Of a stretch of DNA of 64,000 bases, positions 44,011 through 54,669 are shown one piece after another. The notes under the pieces were generated by a model. It was not told where the DNA came from and did not search any database. It saw only the letters and a program-made list of their open reading frames with translations. The translations under genes and the position numbers were made by a program. Every line of letters starts with the position of its first letter. The stretch's first letter is position 1. Origin of the DNA: Gordius sp. MW1 (taxonomy: Eukaryota; Nematomorpha; Gordioida; Gordea; Gordiidae); the NCBI GenBank assembly GCA_964036665.1, contig OZ038532.1, positions 21,975,037 through 22,039,036 of the forward strand, in the 5' to 3' direction.

Positions 44011-47000
44011 CTATGTGATGTATTCCCGAAGGTTTTTCGGCCAATGGACCTTTCTGCCTTTTCTAGTTATTTTGGTTGGTTCTTCTGCTTCTTGTGTCGG
44101 TGCCTCAGCTTGCGTTTCGTCGGCGGTCTGAAAGGGTGGTTCCTCTCTGCTTCGATGGCAGGGTTTTAATCTGTCTATCGAGACAGAATCTCTTTTACCA
44201 TTTTTTTCAATGACGAAGTATTTTGGTTCACGTTTCAATACTTTGTAAGGACCGTCATACGTTGGAGAGAGTGGCTTACTGACGGCGTCGTGTCTGACGA
44301 ACACGTGGGTTGCTTCGAACAGGTAGCTGCTAACTTGTTCTTTTGTTGTAGCATGGTGTTTTGGTATGGGGTAAGGAATTTTTGCCATGGTCCTCCTGAG
44401 CTTGTCAACGAAATGATGTTGTAATGGGTTAGGTTCGGTTTTTAGGACGTAGTCTCCTGGTAGTCGTAAGGTCGTACCGTACACCAATTCTGCTGTTGTT
44501 GCTCCTATGTCTTCTTTGATAGTTGAACGTAATCCTAATAATATCAATGGTAAAATTTCGTTCCACTTAGTCTCCCCGGCGGCTTTTAACGACTCTTTAA
44601 GTTGTCTATGGAATCGTTCGACGAGTCCGTTTGCGGCGGGATGGTAGGCGGTTGTTTTAATATGTGTGCAACCTAAGAGATTGGAGAGTTCTCGGAAGAG
44701 AGATGATTGGAACTGTGATCCTCTATCGGTGGTAATGGTATGTGGCACACCGAAGTTCGCAATCCAGTGTTCTATCAGCTTTTTTGCGATAACCTCCGTG
44801 GATGTATCATTCAAAGGAATAGCCATGGGCCATCTGGTGAATCGGTCCACTGCTGTTAACATATGCGTATATCCGTTTGATGGTGGTAGTGGCCCTACCA
44901 AGTCTATGTGGATGTGGGCAAAACGGGCGTCGGGTTTAGCGAATGTTCCGGGTACTGTAACGGTGTGTCGAAATACCTTGCATCGTTGGCACCTTTCACA
45001 AGTTCTTGCCCATCTCACAACGTCTTTGTTTATTGACGGCCAGACTACCCGATTTGTAATTAGTTTCACAGTGGCGCGTATACCTGGGTGTGATATAGTG
45101 TGGAAATGGTCGAAAACTATTTTTCTGAGTGTTTCTGGAATTACCGGTCGTGGTTTGGCGGTTGAGAGATCGCAAAGGATTTTTCGCTCTGATCCTGGAA
45201 TTGGTACTAACTGCAATTTCAAAGATGATGAATCCTTTAAGTTTCTCAGGGTTTCGTCATTTATTTGTTGTCTACTAATCTCTTCTAGATCGGGCATTTC
45301 TGGTAACCTGATAGAATCTACCTCCGTCCGAGAGAGCGCGTCTGCAACTGTATTACTTTCACCTTTGATGTACCGAATATCAGTTGTAAATTGCGATATT
45401 AGGTCCAATTGTCTCGTTTCTCTAGGTGAATACTGGTCAGGTTTAGCGTTAAAGGCGTAAATTAGTGGTTTGTGGTCCGTATACACGGAGAAACTTCGAC
45501 CTTCTAAAAAGTGGCGAAAGTGCTTAATAGCTAAATAAATTGCAAGAAGCTCCCGGCCGAAAGTGCTATATCGCGTTTGCGTTGGTTGCAGCTTGACCGA
45601 ATAAAATGATATTGGTTTTACCTGGTCCGAAATTACCTGCTCCAATACTGCTCCGACTGCTGTGTCCGATGCGTCTGTAGTCAACCTTATTTCTGTTCGT
45701 GGATCTGTATCTAAGAAACTAAGTGCGGTAAAATCTGCTAAAGCTGATTTTGCTTTTTCGAACGCTTTTATCTGGTCGTCGTTGAAAGTTAGAGATTTTT
45801 TTGGTTTCTTTAACACGTCCGTTAAAGGTTGAAGGGTACGGGAAATTCCGGGTAGGAATCTACGATAAAAATTTATCATCCCCAAGAATCTGCGAAGCTT
45901 CTTTGTGGAGTCCGGTAGTGGAAATTCGCGGATAGCGTCGACCTTATCCATTAGTGGAGTGATGCCAGTTTTTGATATATGATGTCCCAGAAACTCGAGT
46001 TCGTGAGTTCCAAACTTGCATTTTAAAGGACTTATTCGGAGGTCAAAGTCCTGTAGTCGTTGTAAAACGGTCCTTAAGTGATTTTCGTGTTCTTTTTCCG
46101 AGGTGCTAGCTATAAGTATATCGTCGATATAAGCGTAGGCATAGTCGAGCCCTCTTAACACTTCATCTAACCGTTGAAATGTCTGAGCCGCGTTTCTTAG
46201 ACCAAAGGGCATTCTAGTGAATTCGTATAAACCAAATGGCGTTGTCACGGCTGTTTTGCTGATGTCACCTGCTGCAATTGGAATGTTGTGATATGCTCTT
46301 ACCAGGTCGAGCTTGGAAAATATTGTTTTGTTGTGGAGGTTGGCGGAAAAATCATGTATGTGGGGAATGGGATACCGATCAGGCAATGTGACTTTGTTCA
46401 GCCCGCGATAGTCCCCACACGGTCTCCAGTCGCCTGACTTTTTGGCAGCCAGATGTAATGGGGATGCCCAATTACTTTTTGACTCTCTGATGATCCCAAG
46501 TTCCAGCATATATTCGAACTCTTTCTTGGCTGAACTTAATTTATCGGGCGCCAATCGTCTGGGGCGTGAGTGCTGTGCTGGGCCTTTTGTCAGAATGTGG
46601 TGGAGCACATCATGGGGTGGAATCTGTCGGTTGAAGTTTAGAGGGGATATGAGTGATGGAAATTCGTGCAGAATTGCATCGAATTTTGTGCTGTGATTGC
46701 TGAGTGCTACACGGATGCCGAACGTCTGGTGTGGTGAGGATGTTCCTCTCGACGATAATTGTGTGGTGCTGTCTATAAGTCGTTTATTGTTGATGTCCAC
46801 AACTAACTTATAGTGGTGCAGTAAGTCAGCTCCAATTATAGGGGTGTGTACGTTTGCGACTAAAAATACCCATTTGAATTCCCGTCGCAAACCAAGGTCT
46901 AAACCCAATACGACTTGTCCGTATGTGTGTATGCTGGTTTGGTTAGCCGCTTGTAGAGTTGGGCCATGCGGGATCAATGGATGTTTGGGAGGGGGTGGGA

Positions 47001-47097
47001 TTACGCTAACTTCAGCGCCTGTGTCGACGAGATATTTTCGTTGGGTGGACCGGTCGAATAAATAGAATAGGCGGCTGAAAGTACGGCCGTTTCCCAT
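44011..47097 (-). CDS. pol: Pol polyprotein of the CsRn1-type element (protease, RT, RNase H, integrase), 1028 aa
   Basis: Domains in order: aspartic protease with [14 protein letters not shown] (D25-T26-G27); reverse transcriptase with [32 protein letters not shown] and the catalytic AYIDDILIA (YIDD at 323-326); RNase H with [32 protein letters not shown] and ADALSRTE; integrase with the HHCC zinc region (HTISHPG, CERCQRC), the DD35E core ([41 protein letters not shown]) and a C-terminal [10 protein letters not shown] motif. No stop or frameshift interrupts it. The frame stays open upstream of the ATG back to the gag slippery site, so pol is probably made as a Gag-Pol fusion and the ATG at 47097 need not be used. 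Confidence 0.94.
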   Translation of the reverse strand: MGNGRTFSRLFYLFDRSTQRKYLVDTGAEVSVIPPPPKHPLIPHGPTLQAANQTSIHTYGQVVLGLDLGLRREFKWVFLVANVHTPIIGADLLHHYKLVVDINNKRLIDSTTQLSSRGTSSPHQTFGIRVALSNHSTKFDAILHEFPSLISPLNFNRQIPPHDVLHHILTKGPAQHSRPRRLAPDKLSSAKKEFEYMLELGIIRESKSNWASPLHLAAKKSGDWRPCGDYRGLNKVTLPDRYPIPHIHDFSANLHNKTIFSKLDLVRAYHNIPIAAGDISKTAVTTPFGLYEFTRMPFGLRNAAQTFQRLDEVLRGLDYAYAYIDDILIASTSEKEHENHLRTVLQRLQDFDLRISPLKCKFGTHELEFLGHHISKTGITPLMDKVDAIREFPLPDSTKKLRRFLGMINFYRRFLPGISRTLQPLTDVLKKPKKSLTFNDDQIKAFEKAKSALADFTALSFLDTDPRTEIRLTTDASDTAVGAVLEQVISDQVKPISFYSVKLQPTQTRYSTFGRELLAIYLAIKHFRHFLEGRSFSVYTDHKPLIYAFNAKPDQYSPRETRQLDLISQFTTDIRYIKGESNTVADALSRTEVDSIRLPEMPDLEEISRQQINDETLRNLKDSSSLKLQLVPIPGSERKILCDLSTAKPRPVIPETLRKIVFDHFHTISHPGIRATVKLITNRVVWPSINKDVVRWARTCERCQRCKVFRHTVTVPGTFAKPDARFAHIHIDLVGPLPPSNGYTHMLTAVDRFTRWPMAIPLNDTSTEVIAKKLIEHWIANFGVPHTITTDRGSQFQSSLFRELSNLLGCTHIKTTAYHPAANGLVERFHRQLKESLKAAGETKWNEILPLILLGLRSTIKEDIGATTAELVYGTTLRLPGDYVLKTEPNPLQHHFVDKLRRTMAKIPYPIPKHHATTKEQVSSYLFEATHVFVRHDAVSKPLSPTYDGPYKVLKREPKYFVIEKNGKRDSVSIDRLKPCHRSREEPPFQTADETQAEAPTQEAEEPTKITRKGRKVHWPKNLREYIT

Positions 47098-47118
47098 TGT
47101 CGCCCATATGGGACGGCC

Positions 47119-47131
47119 CGTCAGTTTTTTT
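47119..47131 (-). promoter_or_regulatory. Probable -1 ribosomal frameshift site between gag and pol
   Basis: The last gag codons read CAA AAA AAC followed at once by the TGA stop, giving the heptamer A AAA AAC in the canonical X XXY YYZ register. Slipping back one base enters the pol frame, which reads on as [13 protein letters not shown] without a stop. Whether a stimulating stem or pseudoknot lies downstream was not computed. Confidence 0.75.
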
Positions 47132-47963
47132 GTTGGGAGTTGGTGTTAAAATTGCATGGCTGCATGCACTTCCTGGCTTCCTTTCCAAATTTATAATGGT
47201 ACCAACATGTGTCAGTTGGGCGTTGTCTGGATGATGACCTAGATCTGCCTGACCTTCTCCATGTCGTCCTACTGTCGTTGGGATTGCCTGTTAATTGATT
47301 TACTCTGAGTTCTAATTGTGACACAGCTTTGATCAGTTCCTGCATTTCGTTTGTTTGAGTATTGGGAATAGGAATATTGGGAGTAGGGTTATTTGGAGTG
47401 AGGTTATAGGGAGTAGCTACTGATGCTAAGCTACTGACTCTGAACGTTTCGTGAATCCTATCAGCGACTTCTGCTATACGATCAAGTGATTGGTCATCTC
47501 CCATTGTAGCCAAGATGCTTACCACATGTTGGGGTAGCTTATCCATCCAGAGGCTTTTTAAAATCTTTTCGTCCATCACATTATTACCTAAACGAGATTT
47601 TAAGTATCTTACCAATTGGGACGGGGTGCGGTCTCCTAGGAATATCGAAGAGAATAAATTCCTTATCCTTTTTTCATCACTGTCTCCTAGTCTTTTTACG
47701 ATTGCTTCCTTCAGTTTGTCGTAAGGGGTAATTTCAGGAACCGTGAATATGAGGTCTGCCACCTCTTCCGCGACTTCTGGGGGTAGTGATTCGACTAGGT
47801 AGGAATACTTAGTCTTCTGCGAGGATATGTTGCGTGTGTGAAACACGGCTTCTACCTGTGACAACCATATGCGAATATTTTTAGAATGGAATTCAGGAAT
47901 TCTCACATGAACTGCGCTTTCTCTTGGTTCATTAGAGTCTGGAATTGTTGAGTTTGTTTCCAT
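47121..47963 (-). CDS. gag: Gag protein of the CsRn1-type element, about 280 aa
   Basis: Structural capsid/nucleocapsid protein. The region [20 protein letters not shown] with [20 protein letters not shown] and [13 protein letters not shown] matches CsRn1-type Gag capsid sequences. Near the C-terminus [18 protein letters not shown] gives a CX2HX9CX3C finger, the CHCC form described for CsRn1. I prefer the METN start at 47963. A frame open 20 codons further would begin inside the LTR (48023) and cross the primer site. The stop at 47121 directly follows the slippery heptamer. Confidence 0.88.
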   Translation of the reverse strand: METNSTIPDSNEPRESAVHVRIPEFHSKNIRIWLSQVEAVFHTRNISSQKTKYSYLVESLPPEVAEEVADLIFTVPEITPYDKLKEAIVKRLGDSDEKRIRNLFSSIFLGDRTPSQLVRYLKSRLGNNVMDEKILKSLWMDKLPQHVVSILATMGDDQSLDRIAEVADRIHETFRVSSLASVATPYNLTPNNPTPNIPIPNTQTNEMQELIKAVSQLELRVNQLTGNPNDSRTTWRRSGRSRSSSRQRPTDTCWYHYKFGKEARKCMQPCNFNTNSQQKN

Positions 47964-47980
47964 CACGTCGCAGGTCACCA
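47962..47980 (-). promoter_or_regulatory. tRNA-Trp-like primer-binding site
   Basis: One base inside the 5' LTR, the minus strand reads TGGTGACCTGCGACGTGAT. This matches the complement of the 3' end of eukaryotic tRNA-Trp (TGGTGACCCCGACGTGAT) except for a short C-to-TG change. CsRn1 elements are known to use tRNA-Trp. The gag ATG overlaps its end. Confidence 0.7.
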
Positions 47981-47981
47981 A

Positions 47982-48265
47982 TGTAATGATTGTTAGGTAG
48001 TTGTTTATTTTCTGTATTTTCACACGCGCGATAATAATGCAAATGAAATATTAATAAACAAATATTGATATTAGCGATGAATGTTATTTGAGATATTAGC
48101 GATGAATGTTATTTGAGATATTAGCGATGAATGTTATTTGAGCGATAAGATGAATTTTATGATGACGGAAGGAATTGTTCATGGATGGATGATTTTTAAT
48201 CGACAAGTAAAAGTGAAGTGAATGTCCGTTCGCTACTTTATCTCGCCAATGTCTAAAACGCCACA
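47982..48265 (-). repeat. 5' LTR of the CsRn1-type element
   Basis: 284 bp, same sequence as the LTR at 43668-43951, including the three 25-bp units (48067-48141). Confidence 0.92.
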
Positions 48266-48869
48266 CCAGTGCCTGCAGAAAATGTGAACCCCCAAACTTA
48301 CAATGGGTTGGATTTCCTGACATCAGACGGGAAGATTCGAATAAAGATTGAAAACTTTGTAAAACTAAACAATACAACTTTTGAAGTATATAACGAGTTT
48401 CCCCATTTAAAACAAATTTTATTAAATATAATGTTTGCCTCCCATCTAGTGCTCCTGTTGAAAGGCTTTTCAGCTTAGGAAAACTTATATTTGGGGATAA
48501 ACGTTCTTCTTTATTAAATGATAATTTTGAAAATAATATCTTGTTGAAGTCCAATTCCCATCTACTTCCCCCTGATTTCTATTATAAATTGTAATTTTAT
48601 GTATTATATTGTTTAATGAAAAATAAAGGTTTTACACATGTAGCTTATTTAGTTGTGTTTGTGTATAAAAAAGCCTTATATGAAATTGTTAATTAAATTA
48701 GATTTTATAATAGACTATTTTTAATTTAAAATAAACAATAATAAGTTTAAATAATTTAACTTCATCATCAAATAGTATTTGATTCATAGAATTGTATAAT
48801 TGCTGATTGAACTTAGATTAAAAAACTAATTTTGGATTAGATAAAACGTTTTTCAACTGGATTAAATTT

Positions 48870-49064
48870 CTATAATATTAAAAAAAATGAACTGAACTAG
48901 TTCATTTTGTAAAATTTGAACTAAGAACTGAACTAGTTCGTTTTTTTTTGGGTGAACTTGAACTAGTTACTTTTGAAAAAATATGAACTTGAACTAATTT
49001 ATTTTTGCAAATAGAACTATGAACTTGAACTAGTTCATTTCTAAGATAAACATTAACAGCTCTA
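48870..49064 (+). repeat. hAT subterminal AACTAGTTC array and right terminus
   Basis: At least four AACTAGTTC / GAACTAGTT words precede the terminus TTAACAGCTCTA (49054-49064). It lies downstream of the transposase stop, in the orientation expected for the 3' end of that hAT element. Confidence 0.65.
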
Positions 49065-49066
49065 AC

Positions 49067-49243
49067 CTACACACAATTCAATTTACACCTGGCCTTGATT
49101 GAATTTTTATTAGACGATACGAATTTAAAATAATCTTCCATAGAAGGCCAAGGTAAAGAGTTGGGTAGATCAGAACATGCTGCATCATTCACACTATCCA
49201 CTTCTATAATAGAACTAGAAGTAGAACCACTATCAATTTCCAT
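49067..49243 (-). pseudogene. N-terminal exon of a hAT transposase (start of BED finger), inverted
   Basis: The minus-strand frame from ATG at 49243 encodes an acidic, Ser-rich leader (MEIDSGSTSSSIIEVDSVND) and then LPWPSMEDYFKFVSSNKNSI followed by KARCKL. The W-x-x-x-x-x-YF and first Cys of a BED-type finger are recognisable. It stops at the junction with the AACTAGTTC terminus. It supplies the part missing from the plus-strand transposase gene, so inversion of one element or head-to-head insertion of two is possible. Confidence 0.6.
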
Positions 49244-49379
49244 CTATAAAAATAAATCACAATTAAACAAATGATTCTTACTTGATTGCAGTTTTCTTTA
49301 AATATTTAAAGGCGCGTTTAATAAATCGTCTTGTTTATAAAACATTCAAACTCGGCTCATAAATTCAATTTAAATAATA

Positions 49380-49589
49380 ATTTTTGTGATGAACTAGTTC
49401 ATTTATATTGTAAAGTTCAAGTTCAGAATAGTAAAAAAGTAACTAGTTCAAGTTCAACTTTAAAAAAAAGGAACTAGTTCAAGTTCATAGTTCAATTTTT
49501 GGAAAGGTAACTAGTTCAGTTCGAAGTTCAGAGAAAAGTGAACTAGTTCGATGAATTAGTTCAAAATGAACTAGTTCTTAACAGCTCTA
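49380..49589 (-). repeat. Second hAT subterminal AACTAGTTC array and terminus
   Basis: Contains six or more AACTAGTTC words and ends with CTTAACAGCTCTA at 49577-49589. Relative to the inverted exon at 49067-49243 it is in the position of a 5' terminus of a minus-strand hAT element. Confidence 0.62.
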
Positions 49590-49699
49590 GTAACTAATAA
49601 TATTAATTATAACATTTTGTAAATAATAAATACTCTGCTGCTTGTTGGGGTTTGTTAGATGATGATCAACTGCTATAGACGTAATATCACTATATTTAT

Positions 49700-50405
49700 T
49701 TTTTGACCTGCAACCTAAAGGGATTCATCAAATTTATTTATTTACAAAGGTTACTTGTGGAAGGCATTGCTCAAATTTCACATATCGGCTCTTTAGTTAT
49801 ATCATGTATTTTCTTGTCTAAGAATTCTCCCATTACATTTTTTTCTGCATCTTTAATATGTTTGTTGATTTTTTCCTATATTTGCTTTGATGTAGTAGTA
49901 TCTCACATAAGTCAAGGCCAGACCATTTCTTGCAGACTTTGTAAATTCTAAAATGTATGTACAGCCAAAAGAATTCCATTTATCTATTTTGTCTTTGTCT
50001 AGAAATTTCAAAAATTTTGCACAAATGCCTTGCTGAAAGAAGCTTAAACAATATGAAAAACAAGTATAATTTTGGTCCGTATTTTATCAATTTCTGTATT
50101 TGTGCTGCTTTCAAAGGTCAATCCAAAGTACTCCTTTTTTATTACATTTAACTTTTCTGCATCTGTGATATGTTTGTTTATTTTTTCCAACATTTGAGTA
50201 TGGACCAAAGATTTTTCTAAATTCTAGCTAAATATGCATCAAAAGCTATATTATGTGTATCTATCATATCCTTGCCTAAAATGTGACAAATTTTTGTGAA
50301 TGACACATGAAAATGACAACTGGATTTATGTCCTTCCTTTAAACATTTTTCATTTTCCTCCTTGATTTGTGCCACTTTAATAATGTGCAAGGATGATCTT
50401 TACAG
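49700..50405 (-). pseudogene. Decayed minus-strand coding remnant with an internal repeat, unknown
   Basis: The minus strand from about 50402 reads IIKVAQIKEENEKCLKEGHK, SSCHFHVSFTKICHILGKDM and IDTHNIAFDAYLARI before a stop near 50220. Then, in shifting frames, EKINKHITDAEKLNVIKKEY recurs about 260 bp later as KINKHIKDAEKNVMGEFLDK. The repetition and low stop density suggest a former coding region with charged, helical repeats, either a gene fragment or transposon protein. No family is recognised. Confidence 0.35.
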
Positions 50406-50730
50406 TGAAGATAGAATTGGTCAATATAGAAAAATTTCAAAGTATTATTGCTTAGAATTTATAAAATCTGAAAGTCATGGGAAGGGTTTAACCTTTGATA
50501 TTTATATATATTAGCAAATGGCGGGGAAAATAAAATAATGTATTATAGTTATGGAAAAACGAAATATATTGGGAAAGTGATTCTTCTGTAGGAAATTTTT
50601 AAAATGATTATAGAATATACCTAAAATGCATCTTCAATATTGCCTTCCACTAGTAGCCTTGCAGATTTATGAATTTTTTGATTTAATCCTACGATACTTC
50701 TAACTAAATTAATAAATATTGTACCACCAC

Positions 50731-50997
50731 CAGGGTTTCTTTCATGGGGGAGTCCCCCCGGCAATTTCAAATACCCCCCCCCCCGGAGAGTTTTGATTGA
50801 AGGAAGCATGAACTCAAGTTCCATCATGAAGTCATAAATTATTTAATGATTATGCGTGTATATATCTATTTATATATCACTTATATCACCAATAAAGATC
50901 AGTAAATATTATGCAAAATGGTTTAGCAATTAAAATCTCCCCCGGAAGTTGAAATACCCCCCCTCCCCCCGGAGCATTTTTTCTGAAAGAAACCCTG
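50731..50997. mobile_element. hAT-type MITE, CAGGGTTTCTTTCA ends
   Basis: A 267-bp element with inverted ends CAGGGTTTCTTTCA / TGAAAGAAACCCTG, flanked by ACCACCAC (50723-50730) and ACCACTAC (50998-51005), a 7/8 match. Inner blocks with CCCCCCGG and AATTTCAAATACCCCC are inverted near the other end. Confidence 0.75.
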
Positions 50998-51005
50998 ACC
51001 ACTAC

Positions 51006-52747
51006 ACCTATTTCAATGATCATAATCTAACAAACCTCAACAAATGTTAAACTACTGTAATTTAATAAATATAATATACAAGATAATATAGATATTAAGA
51101 TGTCTTAAATTGGTAAGCACTTTCTAGCGTAGGATGTTTATACAGACAGTAAAAAGCATACCAAAACATCAAATATTTTACGTGCTATCTTACTATTAAA
51201 CGGGAAACGATTTTATAATGTATCCTAGCTATTGATATAAACAAACAAACATAAGATACCAAATATGTTGTCTGTCATCTTTCTTAATTGTGATGGCAAA
51301 ATGAAAATCAACAACAATACAAAGGAGATTTATAGAGATCATAATCACAAAAAATGCTCTAAAGTATGATAATAAAGCAAATCCTTAAAAGGATTATAGG
51401 TATATATATGATTAAGTTACGAGAAATAGGGAACATATGATAGGTTTTGAACTATTTTCATCTGCCACCCCCACATTAACGAGTGTAAGAAAAACAATGA
51501 CTAAAAGTGTACCAAAGCATTACCCAAATATCCAAGCATTAGTAGTGAAACTTGATTTTTCCTGTCAAATTTGCATATTTTGATGGAGCTCTAGACTATA
51601 TAGACTGCTCATGCCATATGTTGCATATGGGTAATTGTGTGTCTAATTTTCCTCCATTTTGAAGAGTGTATTTGGTGTATTTTAACCTTGTAATTTTGCT
51701 CTATAACAGTCAATTTACCTTCCTCACTAGTTTATAAATTAAAAAAACGTCGATAAATTAATATTATACAAAATATTGATTGCACTATATTATTAAACAA
51801 ACTTTAATCACAGTTTTTACATTTTTAATCTTTATGTATTTTTTAGATGATATTTATTTTAAAATGCTGTTTTTGATATCTACCCACTTTAATATTTTTT
51901 TATATACCTTTTTAAAATTATTTAATTTGCGAAAATTACTAATTTCTATATACTCACAACGTTACAATCCTCGTTTAGGGTACACATTTTGTGCGTTGAT
52001 GAGCAGTCTATTTAGTCTATGGATGGAGCTTAATTTCTTCAAAATAGAGAGGAAAATGATATCCTGGTATTTTCCACACTCACCAACCTAATTCTATTGG
52101 GCCAGACTAAATCCATATTTGGATATGGTACTTTTTGATTATCTCAGGATTATACTTTCAAATATCTTAAAACTACATTATTTATAAATTGTAGAACTCT
52201 ATTCAATACTTATATGGCATAAAAACCATATGATACCATGTATATGTTCATTGCTGCCCAACAAAATAAAAGAAACATACTGTAGACTTTTAATAGGTTT
52301 GTAGAAATTTGTAATAGATATGGGATCTAATTTAAGCCTCATGCTCTAAGACATTTTGTATTAGCAACAATATTTGCTCTCAAATGTGATGTTTTTTTAC
52401 ATATTATAAAAAAGGGAAATTCTTTTAAAAAGTCTTTAAATTTCTATAAGGGTGCTACTTCATTACACAGAAGCAATATAAAAGAAGGCCAAGTCTATGG
52501 GTTTGTCTAATTATAAAATGAACATATACATGTACAATAATGAGAAGTCTAATGGTCCTGCCATTTTTGAAAGAAAAAGGTGTTCAAAGCAATTTTTTGT
52601 TAAAGAAGCATAATAATTAGATAACTTGTTCTTCTAAGTAAATTTTTATAAGACATGGAGAGTATATGCGTAGGAGGAAATACGCAGTTTAAACACAAAA
52701 TATTGCAAAAATATGAAGAAATTTGTCTTCATATAACCAATAACCAC
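51006..52747. other. AT-rich intergenic sequence
   Basis: No gene supported. The 103-codon frame at 51780 is AT-driven and Phe/Leu-rich without a recognisable motif. Confidence 0.4.
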
Positions 52748-52890
52748 TAGTGTTCTAAAAACGCTTGAGTTTTGTTTGATCAACCTTTGGTTCAGTTAAG
52801 ACCAACGGTTGACTCTGGTTTGTTTTTCAAATTTAGACTAAAAAGCCTTTGGTGTGTTTAGGTCGAAACCCAGCTGTTTTCACAACACTA
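52748..52890. mobile_element. TAGTGTTGTAAAA-family MITE (copy 4)
   Basis: Ends TAGTGTTCTAAAAACGCTTG and the complement of CAGCTGTTTTCACAACACTA, with the internal family words CCTTTGGTT and AGGTCGAAACCCAG. ACTAGT occurs at both borders, but a clean 8-bp duplication is not visible. Confidence 0.65.
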
Positions 52891-54120
52891 GTATTGGTAT
52901 CCCGGCTTTCCATGCCTGACGGAACTAAGTTAAATTTGGGCCCTTGACTACCTACTAATCTTTATGATGTCAGCATCTTGGCATCTTTTGTTTCACCAAC
53001 TCATATTGATTGGTCAGTTTACCACTTCAATTTCACTAGCACCTTAAAAGGCAAAAAATTTTAGTCTGACCCTTCAGCAAGAACCTTGCCAATAGGGTGA
53101 CCCCATCAGTAACAAACACATTTAGCTGCCAATGGTATAGCTTCTTGGATTACGAGAGCACATAAGCTCAACCACCACTACAACTTATTTTTGGCTCGGT
53201 TGATAGATCAGATGACCATATACAACAAAAAATTAAAAAAAAATTCTGTAAAGACAGGTCCTACCTGTGACTACAACAAAATTTTATCATTGATTGGTGA
53301 ATAATTTTAAAAAAAAATTATTGAATTTAGCGTCATGACTCGATGTTGTAAAGGACCGAGATTTTTGTAAGGTCCACAGCTCGAAAAGTGGTCCCCCAAA
53401 TGAGCTAAAAATTCCAGAATTACATAATTTTAAAATATTATACACTTTCACCAAATTTTATAAAAAAAAATTCCGGGCGAATTGACATAGAATGCCTCAT
53501 CAATGGTTTGTGACCATTAAAAAAAGATATAGTTCAAAGATAAATACACAATGGACCAACGCCCAGTTGGCTAGAGGTTAGATTTCTCGAATTATCGCTT
53601 CTTTTAATTATTATATATAAACATCTGTTCTTGGTTCCTCAGCCTACACGGCCTAGGCTATATATTCTTTATTCGAATAATAAAACGTAAAAACGCATAC
53701 TTCGAGCGCAATACAACAACACATTGCGTTCATTAATTTGTATGTTATTATATTTTGAAACTGTGGCAGCTCACCCCCTAGTTGTAACTCTCTATTTTTA
53801 TATCTTCCCCTGTGCTATTCAACTCTCTATTTTTACGTCTGTGCTATTTCTATTTCAATCATTGCTCTCTTTGTTTTATTGCTAATGTTTATAAATATAT
53901 CAAATTCTCCCTACGAACCAATAACCTAAATAGGACGGGAACGAGGAGTCAAGTTAATGTAGCGCGCCGTGGAACGTAAGGGAACGGCCTCCCCGAAAGA
54001 CGTCGTTGGGTCCCAAATTGCTACCCATTGTTTTCGTCTTGCTGACTTTCCCACGCTGCCTGGTCGTATTCTCTTAATGTGACTGACGCCAACGGCGCCA
54101 ACACCGCGTCTGTGTTACCT
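52891..54120. other. Intergenic sequence becoming GC-richer after 53.9 kb
   Basis: No gene recognised. At 53564-53600 GCCCAGTTGGCTAGAGGTTA resembles the 5' half of a tRNA (A box), but no matching 3' half follows. The GC-richer part from 53930 probably belongs to the retroelement fragment that follows. Confidence 0.4.
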
Positions 54121-54600
54121 CAGCTTGGTCGAGGTGCATCGCTACATCGACTGCAACCTCATTCAAGCCAGGGTTCAACACTTCTACCCCCGTGACTCTG
54201 GGTACCTCCAGCGGTGCCGCAAGTGTATCCGCACAAGCCGGCCTTCGATGCCGCCGCTGGCACCCACAACACCACCTTCGGGCAACCCTGCTCAGCCCTC
54301 CGCGCCCCGCAGTCAGGGCAATCTCCGTGCCTCTTTGAACCTAACAAACCGCTGGAAGGATTTCTCTGGGATTCCTCCGAATCCCTACCGCCGCGATGAC
54401 GCTTCTCTCTGCGTACCCTTCTCTTACGCTACCTCCTTGCATCCTATTCTCGGGCTGCATGGCACCGCCCAGTGAATAACTTTGCTCGCGGAAGCTGACG
54501 ATATGCGGGATACCATTTTGCTAAATCAAGAACGAAATGTGCAAGTTGGTTGGGGCGTACAGCGTCAATAACCTTCACCACCACCCTGAACCGGCACCAT
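54121..54600 (+). pseudogene. Retroelement fragment, plus-strand copy
   Basis: Encodes, in broken frames, PPLAPTTPPSGNPAQPSAPR, QGNLRASLN, FSGIPPNPYRRDDASLCVPF and later AEADDMRD. The same sequence, moderately diverged, occurs on the opposite strand at 61380-61690, where it runs into an integrase C-terminus. It is thus part of a Ty3/Gypsy-like element. Its exact domain is uncertain. Confidence 0.55.
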
Positions 54601-54669
54601 GATGCTATAATATCCATCTAATGCAAAATAATATATAGATATATTATTACATACAAAAAGACATCTTCA

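Larger units (their letters stand above)
43664..48269 (-). mobile_element. CsRn1-type Ty3/Gypsy LTR retrotransposon, apparently complete and young
   Basis: Two 284-bp LTRs (43668-43951, 47982-48265) appear identical base for base. The perfect 4-bp repeat CCAG flanks the element (43664-43667, 48266-48269). Read on the minus strand the LTRs run TGTGGCG...CATTACA. A tRNA-Trp-like primer site follows the 5' LTR, and a purine-rich GGAAGGGGAG precedes the 3' LTR. Gag and pol are open. The Gag finger of CHCC type (not the usual CCHC) is characteristic of the CsRn1 lineage. Insertion is inside the hAT transposase gene. Confidence 0.92.
42810..48594 (+). pseudogene. Broken, intron-containing hAT transposase gene, split by an LTR retrotransposon
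   Basis: Plus-strand pieces at 42820-43667 and 48266-48594 form one hAT (Ac-like) transposase. They include DIQEELVSLEDILARVG, NLIATTDVNKIL, YPVITRWNSTFNSI, KQPLAKALKILG, YYTPTISQI, IRFPDLYDDDNIIAAVLHPM. After the insertion come VPAENVNPQTYNGLDFL and the dimerisation motif SSAPVERLFSLGKLIFGDKR, ending at 48594. Two GT-AG introns of 40 nt (43276-43315) and 43 nt (43482-43524) restore frame. At least three one-base frameshifts (near 42950, 43355, 48425) and the 4.6-kb insertion make it inactive. No BED finger is present upstream; a matching N-terminal exon lies inverted at 49067-49243. Confidence 0.83.

Noticed and set aside
44666..45460. 264-aa plus-strand ORF
   Set aside because: It is the antisense shadow of the Pol integrase/RNase H region.
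51780..52091. 103-aa hydrophobic ORF as a membrane protein
   Set aside because: Composition follows the AT-rich DNA (Phe, Leu, Ile, Tyr, Lys) and no motif is visible.
53564..53600. tRNA gene
   Set aside because: Only an A-box-like 5' half is present; there is no B box, T-arm or acceptor stem within tRNA distance.
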